64,000 nucleotides of DNA, taken from NCBI GenBank assembly GCA_005656395.1, contig SRSI01000072.1, positions 152,462-216,461 on the forward strand, read 5' to 3'. Position 1 is the stretch's first letter. Every line of letters starts with the position of its first letter. The position numbers were made by a program, and so were the translations under genes. Source of the DNA: Strongyloides papillosus (taxonomy: Eukaryota; Nematoda; Chromadorea; Rhabditida; Strongyloididae). This document shows, in pieces, positions 23,690 to 36,200 of this stretch. The notes under the pieces were generated by a model. That model was not told the DNA's origin and did no database searches. It saw only the letters and a list, made by a program, of their open reading frames with translations.

Positions 23690-24594
23690 TACAGGGTGGG
23701 CCAAAAGTCACGACACAGTTGCAATAAAACACTTTATAACTTTTTTTGTAGGCGACATATTTTTATGGTATTATACGCATTTTGTAGAGGATGTGCTGGA
23801 GAATAATATATCTCAAAATCGTTTTCAAAAACGAACTTAAAAAAAAGTTTTTTCATTTCTTAATATTTTACATTTAAAAAAAATATTTCTTAATTTTTTT
23901 CAATTTAAACTTATTTTTAAGTTTAAAACACATGGATACAATTCGAAATAAGTCAATATTTCACACAATTATGTATGAAAAATGATATCTTTTAAATGAT
24001 CACCATTTAATTTTTTGCACAAGCTTGTTCATTATAAAACATTAATTATTACTCTCATTAAATTGTTTTATTTAACTCTTTGAAATGATTTACAACACTT
24101 AATAACGCATGTCTTGACGAAGCTTGGGTCACATTGTAATAGGTTTTGAATAATCTTTGAGTTGTAGCAATTGAGCATTTGTTGGTATAATAATCGCGAA
24201 CTATTCTTGTTCGTTCTTCAGTAGAATACTTTCTTATTGAGGTTACAACAATGGAAAATATTAAAAATATATGAAAAAAAGTAATATTGTAAAAACAAAA
24301 CATTTTATGAAGAAAAATGTTTTTAACTACCATTTTAAGCATCTAGCATTTATTTTTTAATCAATTGAAATATAATAAGATGCACTTTTAAAGCAAAAAT
24401 ATAAACATTTTTATTTAATTTAATACAACTTTTCGATAAGATCATTCTTGAGAACGATTTTGTGATATATTATTCTATAAATCATCCTCTACAAAATGCG
24501 TATAATATCATTTAAATATGTCAACTACAAAAAAAGTTATAACATTTATAATGTGTTCCATCCAACTGTGACATGGCTTTTGGCCCACCCTGTA
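23690..24594. mobile_element. 905 bp TIR element with transposase remnant
   Basis: The ends are TACAGGGTGGGCCAAAAGTCA and, inverted, TACAGGGTGGGCCAAAAGCCA. The inverted match continues to about 140 bases in (block 'catcctctacaaaatgcgtataat'). TA follows the right end. It contains a transposase N-terminal fragment on the minus strand (24058-24240), so it is an internally deleted DNA transposon. Confidence 0.88.
24058..24240 (-). pseudogene. Transposase HTH (DUF4817-like) fragment
   Basis: The frame reads RKYSTEERTRIVRDYY, then SIATTQRLFKTYYNV and ASSRHALLSVVNHF. This fits the N-terminal helix-turn-helix of mariner/Tc3-related transposases (YS-x-EER-x-x-IV-x-x-Y ... A-x-x-RxF). The frame stays open upstream to 24342, but that part is hydrophobic and not family-like. 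There is no catalytic domain, so it is a remnant. Confidence 0.75.
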
Positions 24595-24846
24595 TATATA
24601 GCAATTTATATGGCTAATTATTAAATTTAAAAACAAATAAAAGTAAATTTTAAATTAACTTTAAAATTATAGTTCAGATTTTCTTCAAAATTTGTAGTTA
24701 TAAAGAAGAAAAAGTATACTTTTGAAAGAGACAAATCTCATAAAACAATTTATCAATGATGTTATAAAAAATGCCATCAAAAAAAATTTTCCATATATAA
24801 CAGTTTTCCAAAAATAAAAATATCATAAGAAACTATACATTATTTA

Positions 24847-26628
24847 TACAGGGTGGCTCACGAAAAAGACTCTTCAGATATTTGCAAATGTAGCTCTGCG
24901 TGTAGATAAACTACAAATATAGTATTATACTGATTTTGTAACTGAGATATATATGATGCTAAATATATAGATTTTACAACGAAATGTGGATTCTGGGTGG
25001 AGTTGTAGACCTTCAATATTTAGATGCATTTTTTGACTTTCATCAATTTTAACTTTTTTATTTAAAAAAGACTTTTTAAAATTTGTTGCAGATTCTGAAA
25101 GTACAAAGTCTTTTGTACTAACTTCCAAAATTTTGTAAAAATTGAAGTCCGGCAACTATGTTAAATTTTTAAATAACAAAAAAATCTTGATTTCTGTCAA
25201 AAAATCGATGTTTTTAAAAATAAAATCTTAATCAGGTTATTTTTAAAAATGTGGTATAGATATTCTGATAAATTAAGCAAAGCTCTATCGAATAAGTATA
25301 TGACCGTTCTGAGCAGTTGACTTTGAAAGAAGTTATGATTTGCCAATGTCGACTTTTTGACACTTTTATTCAAAAATTAAAATACAAATAATACTTTTTC
25401 CGATCTTTATGATATCCTAACAGCAATAATACCACTACGTATACATATTAGTTAACGGATTATTACTTATTTGTACATACATTGTCTAAAGAACTGAAAT
25501 ATTGATTATCACTTAAATTTAAAGAAAAAATAATTTTTTCAATATTTTCGCACCATTTACTATCATTATATACTATTTTGTATAGATATTACCTTATAAG
25601 AACAATTATATTGTGTCTTTTAAATTTTTCGTATATTCACTCATAATCTCATAACCTGTATTTTTAAAATATGAGCAAGTATTTATCATAACAGAACAAT
25701 ATTATAAATACTTTTGAAAATAAAACATAATCTGTACCCGAAACTTTGAAAAAGATTGACATATTTTCTTTTATTATAGAAGTATTATAAAAAATGGTTA
25801 ATTTTTGACTATTCATAACTTTCTTTAAACGCAATCAAAATTAGTAGTGTTATAGTCATTCAATAGAGCTTCGCTTACTCTATCAGAATATCAATAAAAA
25901 CTTTTTAAAAACTACCTGATTAAATTTTTATTTTTAAAAAACATCGATTTTTTGGAAAAAATCAAGATTTTTAACTTTTATTTAAAAATTTAACATAATT
26001 GCCAGACATTAATTTTTACGTAATTTTGGGAGTTAGTACAAAAGACTTTGTACTTTCAGAATCTGCAACAATTTTTAAAAAATCTTTTTAAATTAAAAAG
26101 TTACATTTAGTGAAAGTCGAAAAATGCACCTAAATTTCAAAAGCCCATAACTCCACCTAGAATCCACATTTTGTTGATTTATCAATAGATTTAGGATGGG
26201 ATATATCTCAGCTACAAAATAATTATAATACCATGCTTGTAGCTTATCTATGCGTAGGGATGCACAGTTGTCCCCCCGTATCCGCGGTAAATTGGTTCCT
26301 GAGACTACCGCGGATAATAGCGAACCGTAGTATTTCTTATTTTTTCATGTGTTGAGACCTTTAAACTATAGGTAAAATGTATTTTTTTTTACAATTGTAG
26401 GCAACGATAATCATTTAGTTACCTTAATTTTAAAAAAAATGAAAAATTTAATCATAAATGAAGTTTGTATTCTAAGATAGCTATAACAAAAAAAAATCGC
26501 ACGTATCTCCCCCATGTTATAATTTTCTAGTTGCTAGTAATTTCCAAACCGCGGATAACGAAACTGCGGATACGAGGGGACTCCTGTATATGCAAATGTC
26601 TGGGGAGTTTTAGGCGGGCCACCCTGTA
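24847..26628. mobile_element. ~1.45 kb long-TIR element, copy B (with nested insert)
   Basis: Starts TACAGGGTGGCTCACG and ends GGCGGGCCACCCTGTA, with TA on both sides. Inner blocks ('acaaagtctttt', 'agcaaagctctatcgaa', 'ctctgcgtgtagataaact') match copy A in both halves. Length is 1458 after removing the 322 bp insert and its TA. No transposase. Confidence 0.88.
26265..26586. mobile_element. Nested 322 bp pogo/mariner-like MITE
   Basis: The left end CAGTTGTCCCCCCGTATCCGCGG and the inverted right end CAGGAGTCCCCTCGTATCCGCAG form the TIRs, with a TA on the right side and its decayed partner on the left. This terminal style is widespread in pogo/Tigger-type elements. It splits copy B near its right end. 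No coding. Confidence 0.85.
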
Positions 26629-26849
26629 TATTTATTTCTAATAATTAAAATCTACTATCAAACTTAAAAATTTCAATATATTACTTATTTTGAATGTCAT
26701 TAAAAAAGTAAACTCTGTTTAAGAAAGAGACAGAAAAAGGATGATATTGCGACTGGAAAGGACTATAAATAACCTGGAAAGTCGTGGATAATGTCATTAT
26801 ATTATTTTAACACGTACTAATCAATTCACTATAGAATCACCAAATAAAA

Positions 26850-27142
26850 ATCAGGAGTTTTACTGGTTGGAATTTAGAAGATATTAAAGAAGATTCTAAG
26901 GTAATTAACTAATTATTGTTCTTATTTATTTTATTGTTATTAAAGATCGATAAGACCAATAAAAATATGTTACTAAAACATCGACTATATAACTAGAGTA
27001 TTTTTTAATAGTTTAAATAAACATCTATCTATCAATTTTATTGAATTATATAAAACAAAATTTTGAATATCAAAATACTATATATGATAATAATGGTGAA
27101 ACTTACCAAGAAGAATCATCTTATGATTCTGATGATGATTAA
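26850..27142 (+). pseudogene. Possible small coding pieces, unknown
   Basis: One piece reads RSFTGWNLEDIKEDSK up to a GT donor near 26900, with an AG acceptor about 45 nt later. A second ends QEESSYDSDDD-stop at 27142. The acidic tail looks coding, but I find no start and no family. Confidence 0.2.
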
Positions 27143-27284
27143 ATAATAAGTAAACTATCTTCAAAGTCGATATAATTAATTTATTCAGTAATTGGTTAAA
27201 ATACTAATGTCTGAAATCTTGAGGAAGCCTAATTTCTTGGAGATCTTATAAAAATGAATTTTTTTTAACTTACCGACATTGTAT

Positions 27285-27608
27285 AGCTCTATTTGTATGT
27301 TCAGCTTCAGAAAAATAAATTAATGGAGCATTTAAATAACATCGCATATTATTAAAAATAATTTATCGTTTATTGTTATTTATTATTAAAATTCTAATAT
27401 GTCTTTTACCATAACTTCTAGATAATAAGTAATATGCAGATTTTGAAAACCGTACCCTTTGAATTTCATTACCAAGTGATTTATATTCTTGAACTACACG
27501 ATTTCTTGTAATATCATATAAAATAACTGATACTTATATTTTTTCATCTTTTTTAATTAAATCTAATGCTATCTGACAACATTTTCTTTCTTTTTTTAGA
27601 TCTAACAT
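27285..27608 (-). pseudogene. WD40-like coding debris
   Basis: From the ATG at 27608 the frame reads LDLKKERKCCQIALDLIKK, then an in-frame TAA, then VILYDITRNRVVQEYKSLG and EIQRVRFSKSAYYLLSRS, and ends near 27363. A further piece (NAPLIYFSEAEHTNRAIQC) stops at a gtaagt donor near 27285. 'LYD ... F-x-x-(S/N)-x-x-YLLS' is the rhythm of a WD40 blade. It may be a decayed WD-repeat gene or an expressed gene with introns I could not place. 27609-28625 holds nothing I can support. Confidence 0.35.
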
Positions 27609-28625
27609 GGTAAAAATAAGTTTTTAAAGATATAACATAGTGTTTTTAATAAAAATACTACACTGAAACTAAATAATGCAATATACATATAAAATTTAAT
27701 AAATATTTTCTTTGTTTATAGAAAACAACATCTTTTTAAATACAAACTATACACAATTTTAAGAAAAATCAAATACAGCCATTTGCCAAATATATCTTTC
27801 ATATCTTTTCGACTATAATCTAATGTTTAGAAATGTACAAGAAAGCAAATGAAATCAATGCTTTTTATTGTTTTAATAATATTCTTTAAGAAACAAAAAT
27901 ATCATTGATAGAAATAAAAAGGATTTTTAAAAAAATAACGAAAAATATATTGAACTATAGAAAAATCATATCTTGTAAAAAACGAAATTGTATATAACCC
28001 AAACAACGAAAGTAACGGTTTACTTATATTATTTATTTTTTATGAATATAATAACTAAAGGTTATACAAAACCGTTAATATTAGGCTATACCCTTCGTTT
28101 TTAAAATTTGGATCATTTTGATAATATTTAGGTATAATTTTAAAATATAATAAAACCTTTGTTTTGTTTTTTATATAAAAAAAAGCGATTAAGGAAAAGA
28201 GTATATAATAATAAACGTTTTCAATAAACCCTTCGTTATAATTGGTTTTGTTTTTGAGTATTAAGAAAAATTTTTAATATTCTTACGAGTTAATTAAACG
28301 TTTTCATGCGGACAAATTTATCATTTAAAAATGTTCTCATACTGGTAGACTTACTGATAAAGAAAAAAGATTTACAACCAATAGGTTAAAAATTATTCTT
28401 TTATTATGTATAACTTCTAATAAAACATAATACAATATTGTGTTGTTACGCACAATGTATACGTAAAATAATTCACTTGATTATTTTCAATAAATGACAT
28501 TATTTACAATTACTCTAACAAAATAATACATATAAGTAAAAAAAATTTAATTGGAAACTAAGGCATATGATAATTTTAAACTTTATTTGTTAACAAAAAT
28601 AACCGGTGCAATCGACAATAATCTT

Positions 28626-29615
28626 TTAATTAAAAATTTGAGTCCATTGACCAAGTCTCCAAATGTCAGTTAATTCGGCATAAGCCAGCATTGCAGGTCC
28701 GCCTTGACAAGTATTAGGGCACGTTATAACGTAAGGTCTCTTGCGTTTCCCGAAAACGTTGCGGAAGTTGCACTTACATTTTTCATTGAAGCAAATCAAA
28801 ATTCGGATCCTTGATGAAATTATAACTTTCTTTAAAAAGTTACAATCGGAGTATGCTACTCCTTTTAATGCTGGAAAATGCTTCAGCATTTCTCTTCCTG
28901 CAGGCATTGAATTCCACCACAGGAATTCAGCTGACTTGCATGCCACAAACCTCATGTTGATACATGAAGATCTTAAATTGATAGTTAGTACTTTAGTACT
29001 GACGTTATTGAATAGAGGTTGTTGACCCTCTGTGAAGGAATTCAATTCAATTGATTCCCAAGTTTTACTTGTCAAAGTAGTAACCAGTCTGTCATGCAGT
29101 CTAGTTTCATAGGCTTTTATCTTGCCTACACTGGCCAAGATTCGCCGGCCTGTTGGTAGTTCGACCATTTCTCGGTCGACTACTTTTCCACTTTTTATCA
29201 TTTTATTGCCAATTAGGGCAATAAGTGGAACACATAACCGTTCAACCGATATCCCACGATGTGGGACTCCTTGCAGTGAATGCTCTGCCAACAAAGCTGA
29301 CACCTCACCACAGTACATTGCCCTAACCAGAGCTTCAAAAGAGAACAGTCTCTTTGGCTTTTTTTTGGTGTCAACTGATGGTTTTCCTTCAGTTCGTGCT
29401 TTGACAATTTCTTTCTTTCCTCCATCAAAATTTTCATTATCAGCTGATAGGTTTCTTTCAGATATTGATTTTGATTCAGTTGATTGTACCTCAACATTGA
29501 TCAGAGGTATATTGAGAGCTTCTTGATTTTGTTGCTCCGGATTAATTCTAATATTATTCAAGTTAGACTTTTGTAATTCTCTTGGAGGAGAATTTAATAG
29601 TTCTTCGTCACCCAT
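28626..29615 (-). CDS. Unknown 329-aa protein, dispersed family
   Basis: A single uninterrupted frame of 329 residues from the ATG at 29615. AATAAA (as TTTATT, 28582-28587) lies just past the stop. I do not recognise the family. Residues 1-85 are polar and likely disordered; 89-135 (FSFEALVRAM, EVSALLAEHS, GVPHRGISVERL) is the part shared with the broken copy at 4823-5219. The C-terminal third has a cysteine set (C275, C280, C282, C299, C303) with basic residues between, which could bind zinc. There is no signal peptide or membrane segment. The base composition is clearly richer in G+C than its surroundings and the codon use differs from neighbouring genes. These points and the second copy suggest a mobile or horizontally gained gene; that is inference. 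Confidence 0.6.
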   Translation of the reverse strand: MGDEELLNSPPRELQKSNLNNIRINPEQQNQEALNIPLINVEVQSTESKSISERNLSADNENFDGGKKEIVKARTEGKPSVDTKKKPKRLFSFEALVRAMYCGEVSALLAEHSLQGVPHRGISVERLCVPLIALIGNKMIKSGKVVDREMVELPTGRRILASVGKIKAYETRLHDRLVTTLTSKTWESIELNSFTEGQQPLFNNVSTKVLTINLRSSCINMRFVACKSAEFLWWNSMPAGREMLKHFPALKGVAYSDCNFLKKVIISSRIRILICFNEKCKCNFRNVFGKRKRPYVITCPNTCQGGPAMLAYAELTDIWRLGQWTQIFN

Positions 29616-29725
29616 GATAGTGATGAATACAAATGGTACTTATTACGTAAAATTAGTTATTTTATACTCTTATTCGATTAGACGTCTGAAAAGGCGAGGA
29701 CATACACGCAATTTACAGCATGTGG
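29616..29725 (-). promoter_or_regulatory. Upstream region conserved between two family copies
   Basis: About 110 bases before the ATG match 4716-4822 before the broken copy, including 'gtaaattgcgtgtatgtc', 'cgaataagag-ataaaat' and 'tttacgtaata-gtaccat'. A 'ttttcag' tract could be a splice acceptor. Likely promoter or 5' leader. Confidence 0.45.
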
Positions 29726-29959
29726 GATAATTTTTTAGAAAAAAGTACAACATAAACAAACTATTAATATATGTAATGTATTAAAAAAAACTATATATGT
29801 ATTAGACATATAACAAAATATCCAACTACTAAGGATTAGAATGAATTAATCATTCTCAGCACAAATATTCAACATTTAATTTTTTATAATAATTATTTTA
29901 AAAAAAATATTAACTAGGAATAAAAGAAGAACAGCTATATTAAGATATTAAAAAATCAG

Positions 29960-30248
29960 AAAAGGTTATATAATAGTAGGAAACTGGAAAGATTCAAAAG
30001 ACAATGAACATATCCATTTGCAGAAGATTATTGATGATCAATCGTCATGTGAAGAACACTCTGATAAAACAATATGTAATAGTATTAATGTCGATTTTTA
30101 TTTGAAAGAAAACGATATTCTGTTAATCATTGAACAAAATGTCATAAAATGTATTCATATAACTAAACAAGCTCTTATACATCTAAATAAATACAACATT
30201 AAAAACACATTAGAAGAAGGAAAACATTTTTCTTTGCAATCATATTAG
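29960..30248 (+). CDS. Possible exon, unknown
   Basis: A frame open from about 29953 to the TAG at 30248 reads RKGYIIVGNWKDSKDNEHIH ... NSINVDFYLKENDILLIIEQ. The composition is mixed and coding-like. The ATG at 30018 would give 76 residues, but the frame is open upstream. No family recognised. It could be the last exon of a gene whose start I cannot see, or a fragment. Confidence 0.25.
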
Positions 30249-33200
30249 TTACATTAAAGTTAAAATTTCAAGATTTTAAAAAAAAATACTGCAAATACAA
30301 AGTTATTTATGAAAGATATTAGTTTATAAATGGTATCATGAAAATTAATTCACAATACTTTACAAAACCCTTAGATATACATAAGATTGCTGAAAAATGG
30401 ATATGAACGCCCATGGAAGGCATTGGAGAAGATTAAACTATATATACTATAGAAAATCATAATATATGTTCATAATATAATTTTATTTACATTGTAATTT
30501 ATATACTAATAAAAGGTTGTCTATTATTCTTAACACTAGTTTATTTGTTAAAAGGAAGCACTTCTATAAAAAAAATTATAAATATCACTTAATCAATTTT
30601 AATAAAATGGCATAATTTGTCTATTAAATTATCATTTTATAAAATTATGCCATAACTTAGGTATTTGTATTTAATAACATTCTTAAATTAGTAAATTTTT
30701 TATTTCTGTGTACAAAAAAATGATTAGCATTAAATTAGCAGCACTATGAAATTTTTTCTAGTACTTGAAGCCTACTCTTAGAAAATTTGCTTTTAAATAT
30801 GTATCCTGATGAATCATTTTCTAAGAACGTCAAGATTCTTTTTATTTTTAGTATTTGAAATAATGTGCATATATTATTATAAAAGTTATGTGCTAATTTA
30901 TAAAAAAAGACATGTGTTTCATTTTGACCGTATATATATCTTTGTTATAAAAACTATACACTTTATAAAAGTGTATCGTATCTTTTGCATAATCAATACG
31001 ATATTTATTTATACTTTGCTATTAAAAATGAAAAAAAAATTTTATCGTCAAAGTGATACAAGTTTGCTATTTTATTTATGATTACACAATTATATTTATA
31101 ACAACAGTTTTTAATTATAAATATAATTAATATTTTACGGTATAAATTTTTTTACATTTAGCTTAAAATAAAAATCTTTACAATAGTTAAATTAAAAAAG
31201 TTGATAAAGTATATTTATAGAAAGACAACTTTAAAAAAAGTTAATTGGCATTGTAATCGTGAAACAGATAGTAAATTCTTAAAGAACTCTTAAAATAACA
31301 CGATGATATTTAAATAGATAACGTTAAATAAAGATGAACAAGGATAAAAGTGACATTTTTTTATTAAAATAATTTTTTAAAACAAATGTAAAAAAATGAA
31401 TAATTTTTATTTTTTGATTCATTGTATAATCTTGTTGAAAAGGTGGTACTATGTCTGATACCACCTCCGAATTGACACAGTATAAATTTTGTCTTTATAA
31501 AAATTACTAATATTATATTTTGTTAACTAAATTAAACTTAATATGAGATATGCAAAAAATATTACTACAATAATTGTTGATAAACATAAAAGAAACAGTA
31601 ATGATTAAAAATAATTTAGATATATTAAATTATTACAATTATGAATAATTTTTAATTCTAGAAAATTTAAAAGTTATGGAATTTTTAATTTGGAATTTTT
31701 TATAGATTTAATTAAATAGTAAAAAAGCTTTCATAAGTCACTATTTTATTTATTTAAATAAAATTAGAGGATATTATTAGGTTTTAAACATAAAACAAAT
31801 TACATTCATGAAAGAATTAATGTATTTGTACAAATAAATGTTACAGCATAAAGGGTATTTCAAAAAATACCCGATTCCATTGAGCATCAATAACTTTTCT
31901 TATACCTTTAGAATGCTATGATATTATTTATATTTTATTGTTTAACCTATTTTCTACAACACTTTTAAAGATCGTTTTGTATTTTAAGTTTAAATAAAGT
32001 TTTAGAGATTTTTATAGGTATAATTTTTTAATGTATCTTTTTATTAAAAATAACTATTTGTCTAGCAAAAACTATTGTAACTTTTATTATTTTAATAATT
32101 TTTCCAACAGTAGTTAATTGATATCTAAATTCTTTTTCTATCAAGTATATAAGGATTTATCATGATAAATCAATTATAAATAAATTTATAAAGTATTAAG
32201 CATTATACGTTTTTGTTCATAATAGAAAAAAATTTAATATAAATTTTCATAACTACTAAGAAATTTATTAAAAATTGAAAAGAAATAGCTAAATAGTATT
32301 ATTCATTACAACACTTCAAAATTTTAAATGCTTGTAATTAAATTACAATATTTGATTATTATAAATAAAATATGAATATTATTATTGTAAAATTTTAACA
32401 TTTACATGTGTTAAATTAAGTGGATAACATCATTTAATAAAATTTTATTACTTGCTTATTAGTAATTATTATCAAACTTATATTATTTTTAAAATTTCTA
32501 AATTTATCATTGCTAATGAATTATATAAAAATGCTTACTACAAAAAATCTATAACTTTACTTATAATTGACTTTTAATAATGCTTCTTTTTATACTTTAT
32601 ATAATAATTTTTCTATAAAATAACTGTATATTATAGAAAAAATATCGCCTATTAAGAAAGTATGTCTATTTTTTCTTATAAAAAAGTATAGGAAAAATAA
32701 CACACATGTTAATCTCTATAACTTTTTTAACATATGATTTAAAAACGATCGTAAAAGATATTATAGAAAACAAGTGTACCATCAAACAGGAAACAAAATT
32801 ATAAAACTTTATAGTTATAGAAAAAATTATGATGCTCAATTTCTTTGCTTATCATTTTTGTACATTCTGTACAAAAAGATTACAAACTAAATTATCTAAA
32901 GAATATTTACAATATTATCTTAAACATTTAAAAAAGTGTAACTTTTTCTAAATATAATAACTTTTTATAATATTATAATCATCTAGTAGATTAAATTCTT
33001 TTCTACAACAAATTTTAGGAATAGTTTATGGATATTAATTTTTAATAAAGTCACGAAATATCAATCTTTATATTTTTAATAGTGGAAATAATTTTTTTTA
33101 AATCATTTTCATTAAAAACTAAAAGCAAATATGAAACTACAATTTCTAATTAATAATATTTTGTATAATTAAATATTTGTTGCTCTTCATTATCACAAAT

Positions 33201-36200
33201 ATGGATATTTTTTAATACCTAAAATTATTAGTTTGAAAATTATTAAAAATTATCATTATAAAAGTATTCATAACACTACTTGCAATTAGTATCTAATAGC
33301 GGATCTTAAAATATGTTGTAAAAAAAAATTTAGACTACTAGATAAATGTAATATTATGGAAAATTATTATGTTTAAAAAAAGTTACATTAATTTGAAGAA
33401 TTAAGAAATTTCAAAATTCTTGTAGAAAAATAGGAATCATATAAACACATATAATTATATCACAAGTTAAGATTTTACCATTTATCTTAAAAAAAATTTT
33501 TAATGTGATTTCAAGCTTTAAGATAGATATAAAATCATAAAAACATACTTACATTAGAAAAACTAGACCTTTTTAATAGTCATGATGACGAAATTGTCAT
33601 CCACAACATTTAAAATTTTTCTTTGTTTTATAAACATGTAGGAATTTTTACTGGATAATTTTCACATCCGACATTTGAATTAAGAACATTACAAATTTTA
33701 TACTCAATCCTAAAAAACTTTTAAATCTATAACTGTATTGAATTTAAAAAGCTCTGAATACTTTAATAATATTCATTATGAATAAAATTAAATACTTCTT
33801 TACGCTAACAATATTATAACGTTATACAATTTTTTAGATTTATTTTGTTATTAATAGAATTATGAATAAAAATATTTACTTTTTATTTCTAATATTTTAA
33901 TAGGAGCCTTATAGGTCTTCATTCAGAATTTAATAAAAAAACTTCTAGCTTGCTTTACTTAGATTATAGTAAATTCAAACAAATTCTGATTTATTGGTTT
34001 AGTTTCTGCACAGTTGACTGTAGTGTATAAAGTTCTATTTGACATTGTTGTATTAAAAATAATTAATTAAACAAAATATACAAGAAATTACAATATTTGA
34101 GGTATGGAATTTGAAAGTAAAGATTAATATCAAATATTTTATCTCGGATATGCACATTTTAATATTTATATTTGTGATCACCCAACAATGTTAATTTTAT
34201 ACATTTTTAAAGTTCAAAATATCTTAAACTTTTTTTGCAATAAACTATATATCCTTCAATGCGTTGGTTTTCATGAATTCAATTTTTTATTAACATAAAA
34301 ATTATTTTATTACTAGACACAAACTTTTTTATCATTATTTTGCTAACTAAATTTGACAAAATGCAGACCAATTTATCAATTCACTAATCATCTTATCAAA
34401 ATATGGACTACGTAAATGTATAATACAAATAATTTTCAAATGAATTACTATTTAATTTTTTATATTTTACAAATTTTGATTAATAAATAAAAGGTTATTT
34501 GTTATATTAATACAATTATATATTAGTTACATTCATTTATTTTATAAGAAATTTTGTCAAAAACTTGGTTTGTTTCTAAAAACATAATATAAATGATATA
34601 GGAAATTATATTTTACAAGGTCATGATCCTAGTTTAAAAAATTTAATTAAAGATTGTAGGTGTACTAAAAGAATAACTGGAAAATTTTTTTTATTTGTTT
34701 CTTAACAATCTCTTTATCACTTATTAAATTTATTAAAAATTGAGGAAATCATTTTAACATTTAAAATCATTTTTATTTAATAAATTGTTTGTATAAAATA
34801 AATAATTACTTTATAGTGTATTTTATTAATTTATTTATACTATATTTTACTAGTAATAAAATAATATTTTATAATTTTTAAAAAAGTTTCACTCTAACGG
34901 AATTTTTTAATTTCTTTTTTTTTTTATTTTACTTGGTGTTACCTTATTTAAATTTGTGATAAGTATTCTTCATTCTAATGATCTGAGAATTGGTTGTGTT
35001 CAGTAAAAAATAAAATTCAAAGTAAACTAAAGCAATCATGTAAGTTTTTTTTACTAACATATTTTTATCTATACATTAAATTTTGACGAAAATAAAACAA
35101 ATCTTGATTTTTATATTAACACTTTGTTTATTATAAAAACAGCGCCTTAACTATTTGATAATTTTTTACTCCTAATTATATTAGAAAATTAAACAATTGC
35201 AGCTGATATTATGATAACAATTCTTTATTTAATTATTAAAGAAAAAACATAGAAGTTATTTGTAAAAAAAGCTATTTATATGGAAAATACATTTTGATAA
35301 GAACATTATAACATTTGTCTAATTAAAATAACGTTTCTTTTATAATAATCAATGCGATAATATAGAAGTTAAAGTTTACTTTCTTTCCTATTTGTCATAA
35401 ATAATTAATTACTTTTAAATATTTTAACTATAAATCATTTATATTATAAATAGTTTGTTTTATAATTTAATGCTACACTATCTTCAATAATATCATTTGT
35501 AAAATAATTTAATTACGTGCAAAAAAAATTACTAAAAGTTTCTTCCATAAAGAAATTTTAAATTTTTAAAATATAAAAAACATATATTTTTTTAATTTTG
35601 CATATCATATTAAAACTATTGTCACAAAATCTTCTTCTGAAAATCTACCCTAACTTTTATGAAAGACAAGACTTTGTGCCAAAACATATAATAGCACATT
35701 GCAAGCATTTTTTGAAATGCACAACTTGACTTCAGTGAATCTTTAACAATTTTTTTATCATTAGAATTTAAGAATTGAAACATTACTTAGAAAGTAAATA
35801 ATTTATATAGCTTAAAACTTGAGACATTATAAATATAATTTTTAAAACTATGCAAGAATATATAATTTAAAAATAAAACATTATAGTTAAAAAAAAAGTT
35901 AAATTTGTATAAATGATTTGAAAGAAATAAAGATATTTTAAAAATCAAATTATGTTTATTATAATTTTAGCGTAACACACAAATATCTTCTCTCCAATGA
36001 TTTCTGTTATCATACTTGAAAAGGGTCAACTATTAAATAAATTATATATTTTTATGATTTGTTTTTTCCAAAAACAATTGCGGGTACTGAATATATAAAG
36101 GTTAAATAAATATGGAATTTACATATGATTATTTAAATGTGTTTTCTAAAATAGGCATAGTTATAAACGATCATTTTTAAATACGATCCGGATAGAAAAA

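Noticed and set aside
28741..29526. Plus-strand frames of 94 and 134 residues
   Set aside because: They lie opposite the intact 329-residue minus-strand gene, whose shared copy at 4.8 kb shows which strand is coding.
30809..31081. 90-residue frame rich in F, I, K and Y
   Set aside because: Composition is what random AT-rich DNA gives; no start context, motif or neighbour supports it.
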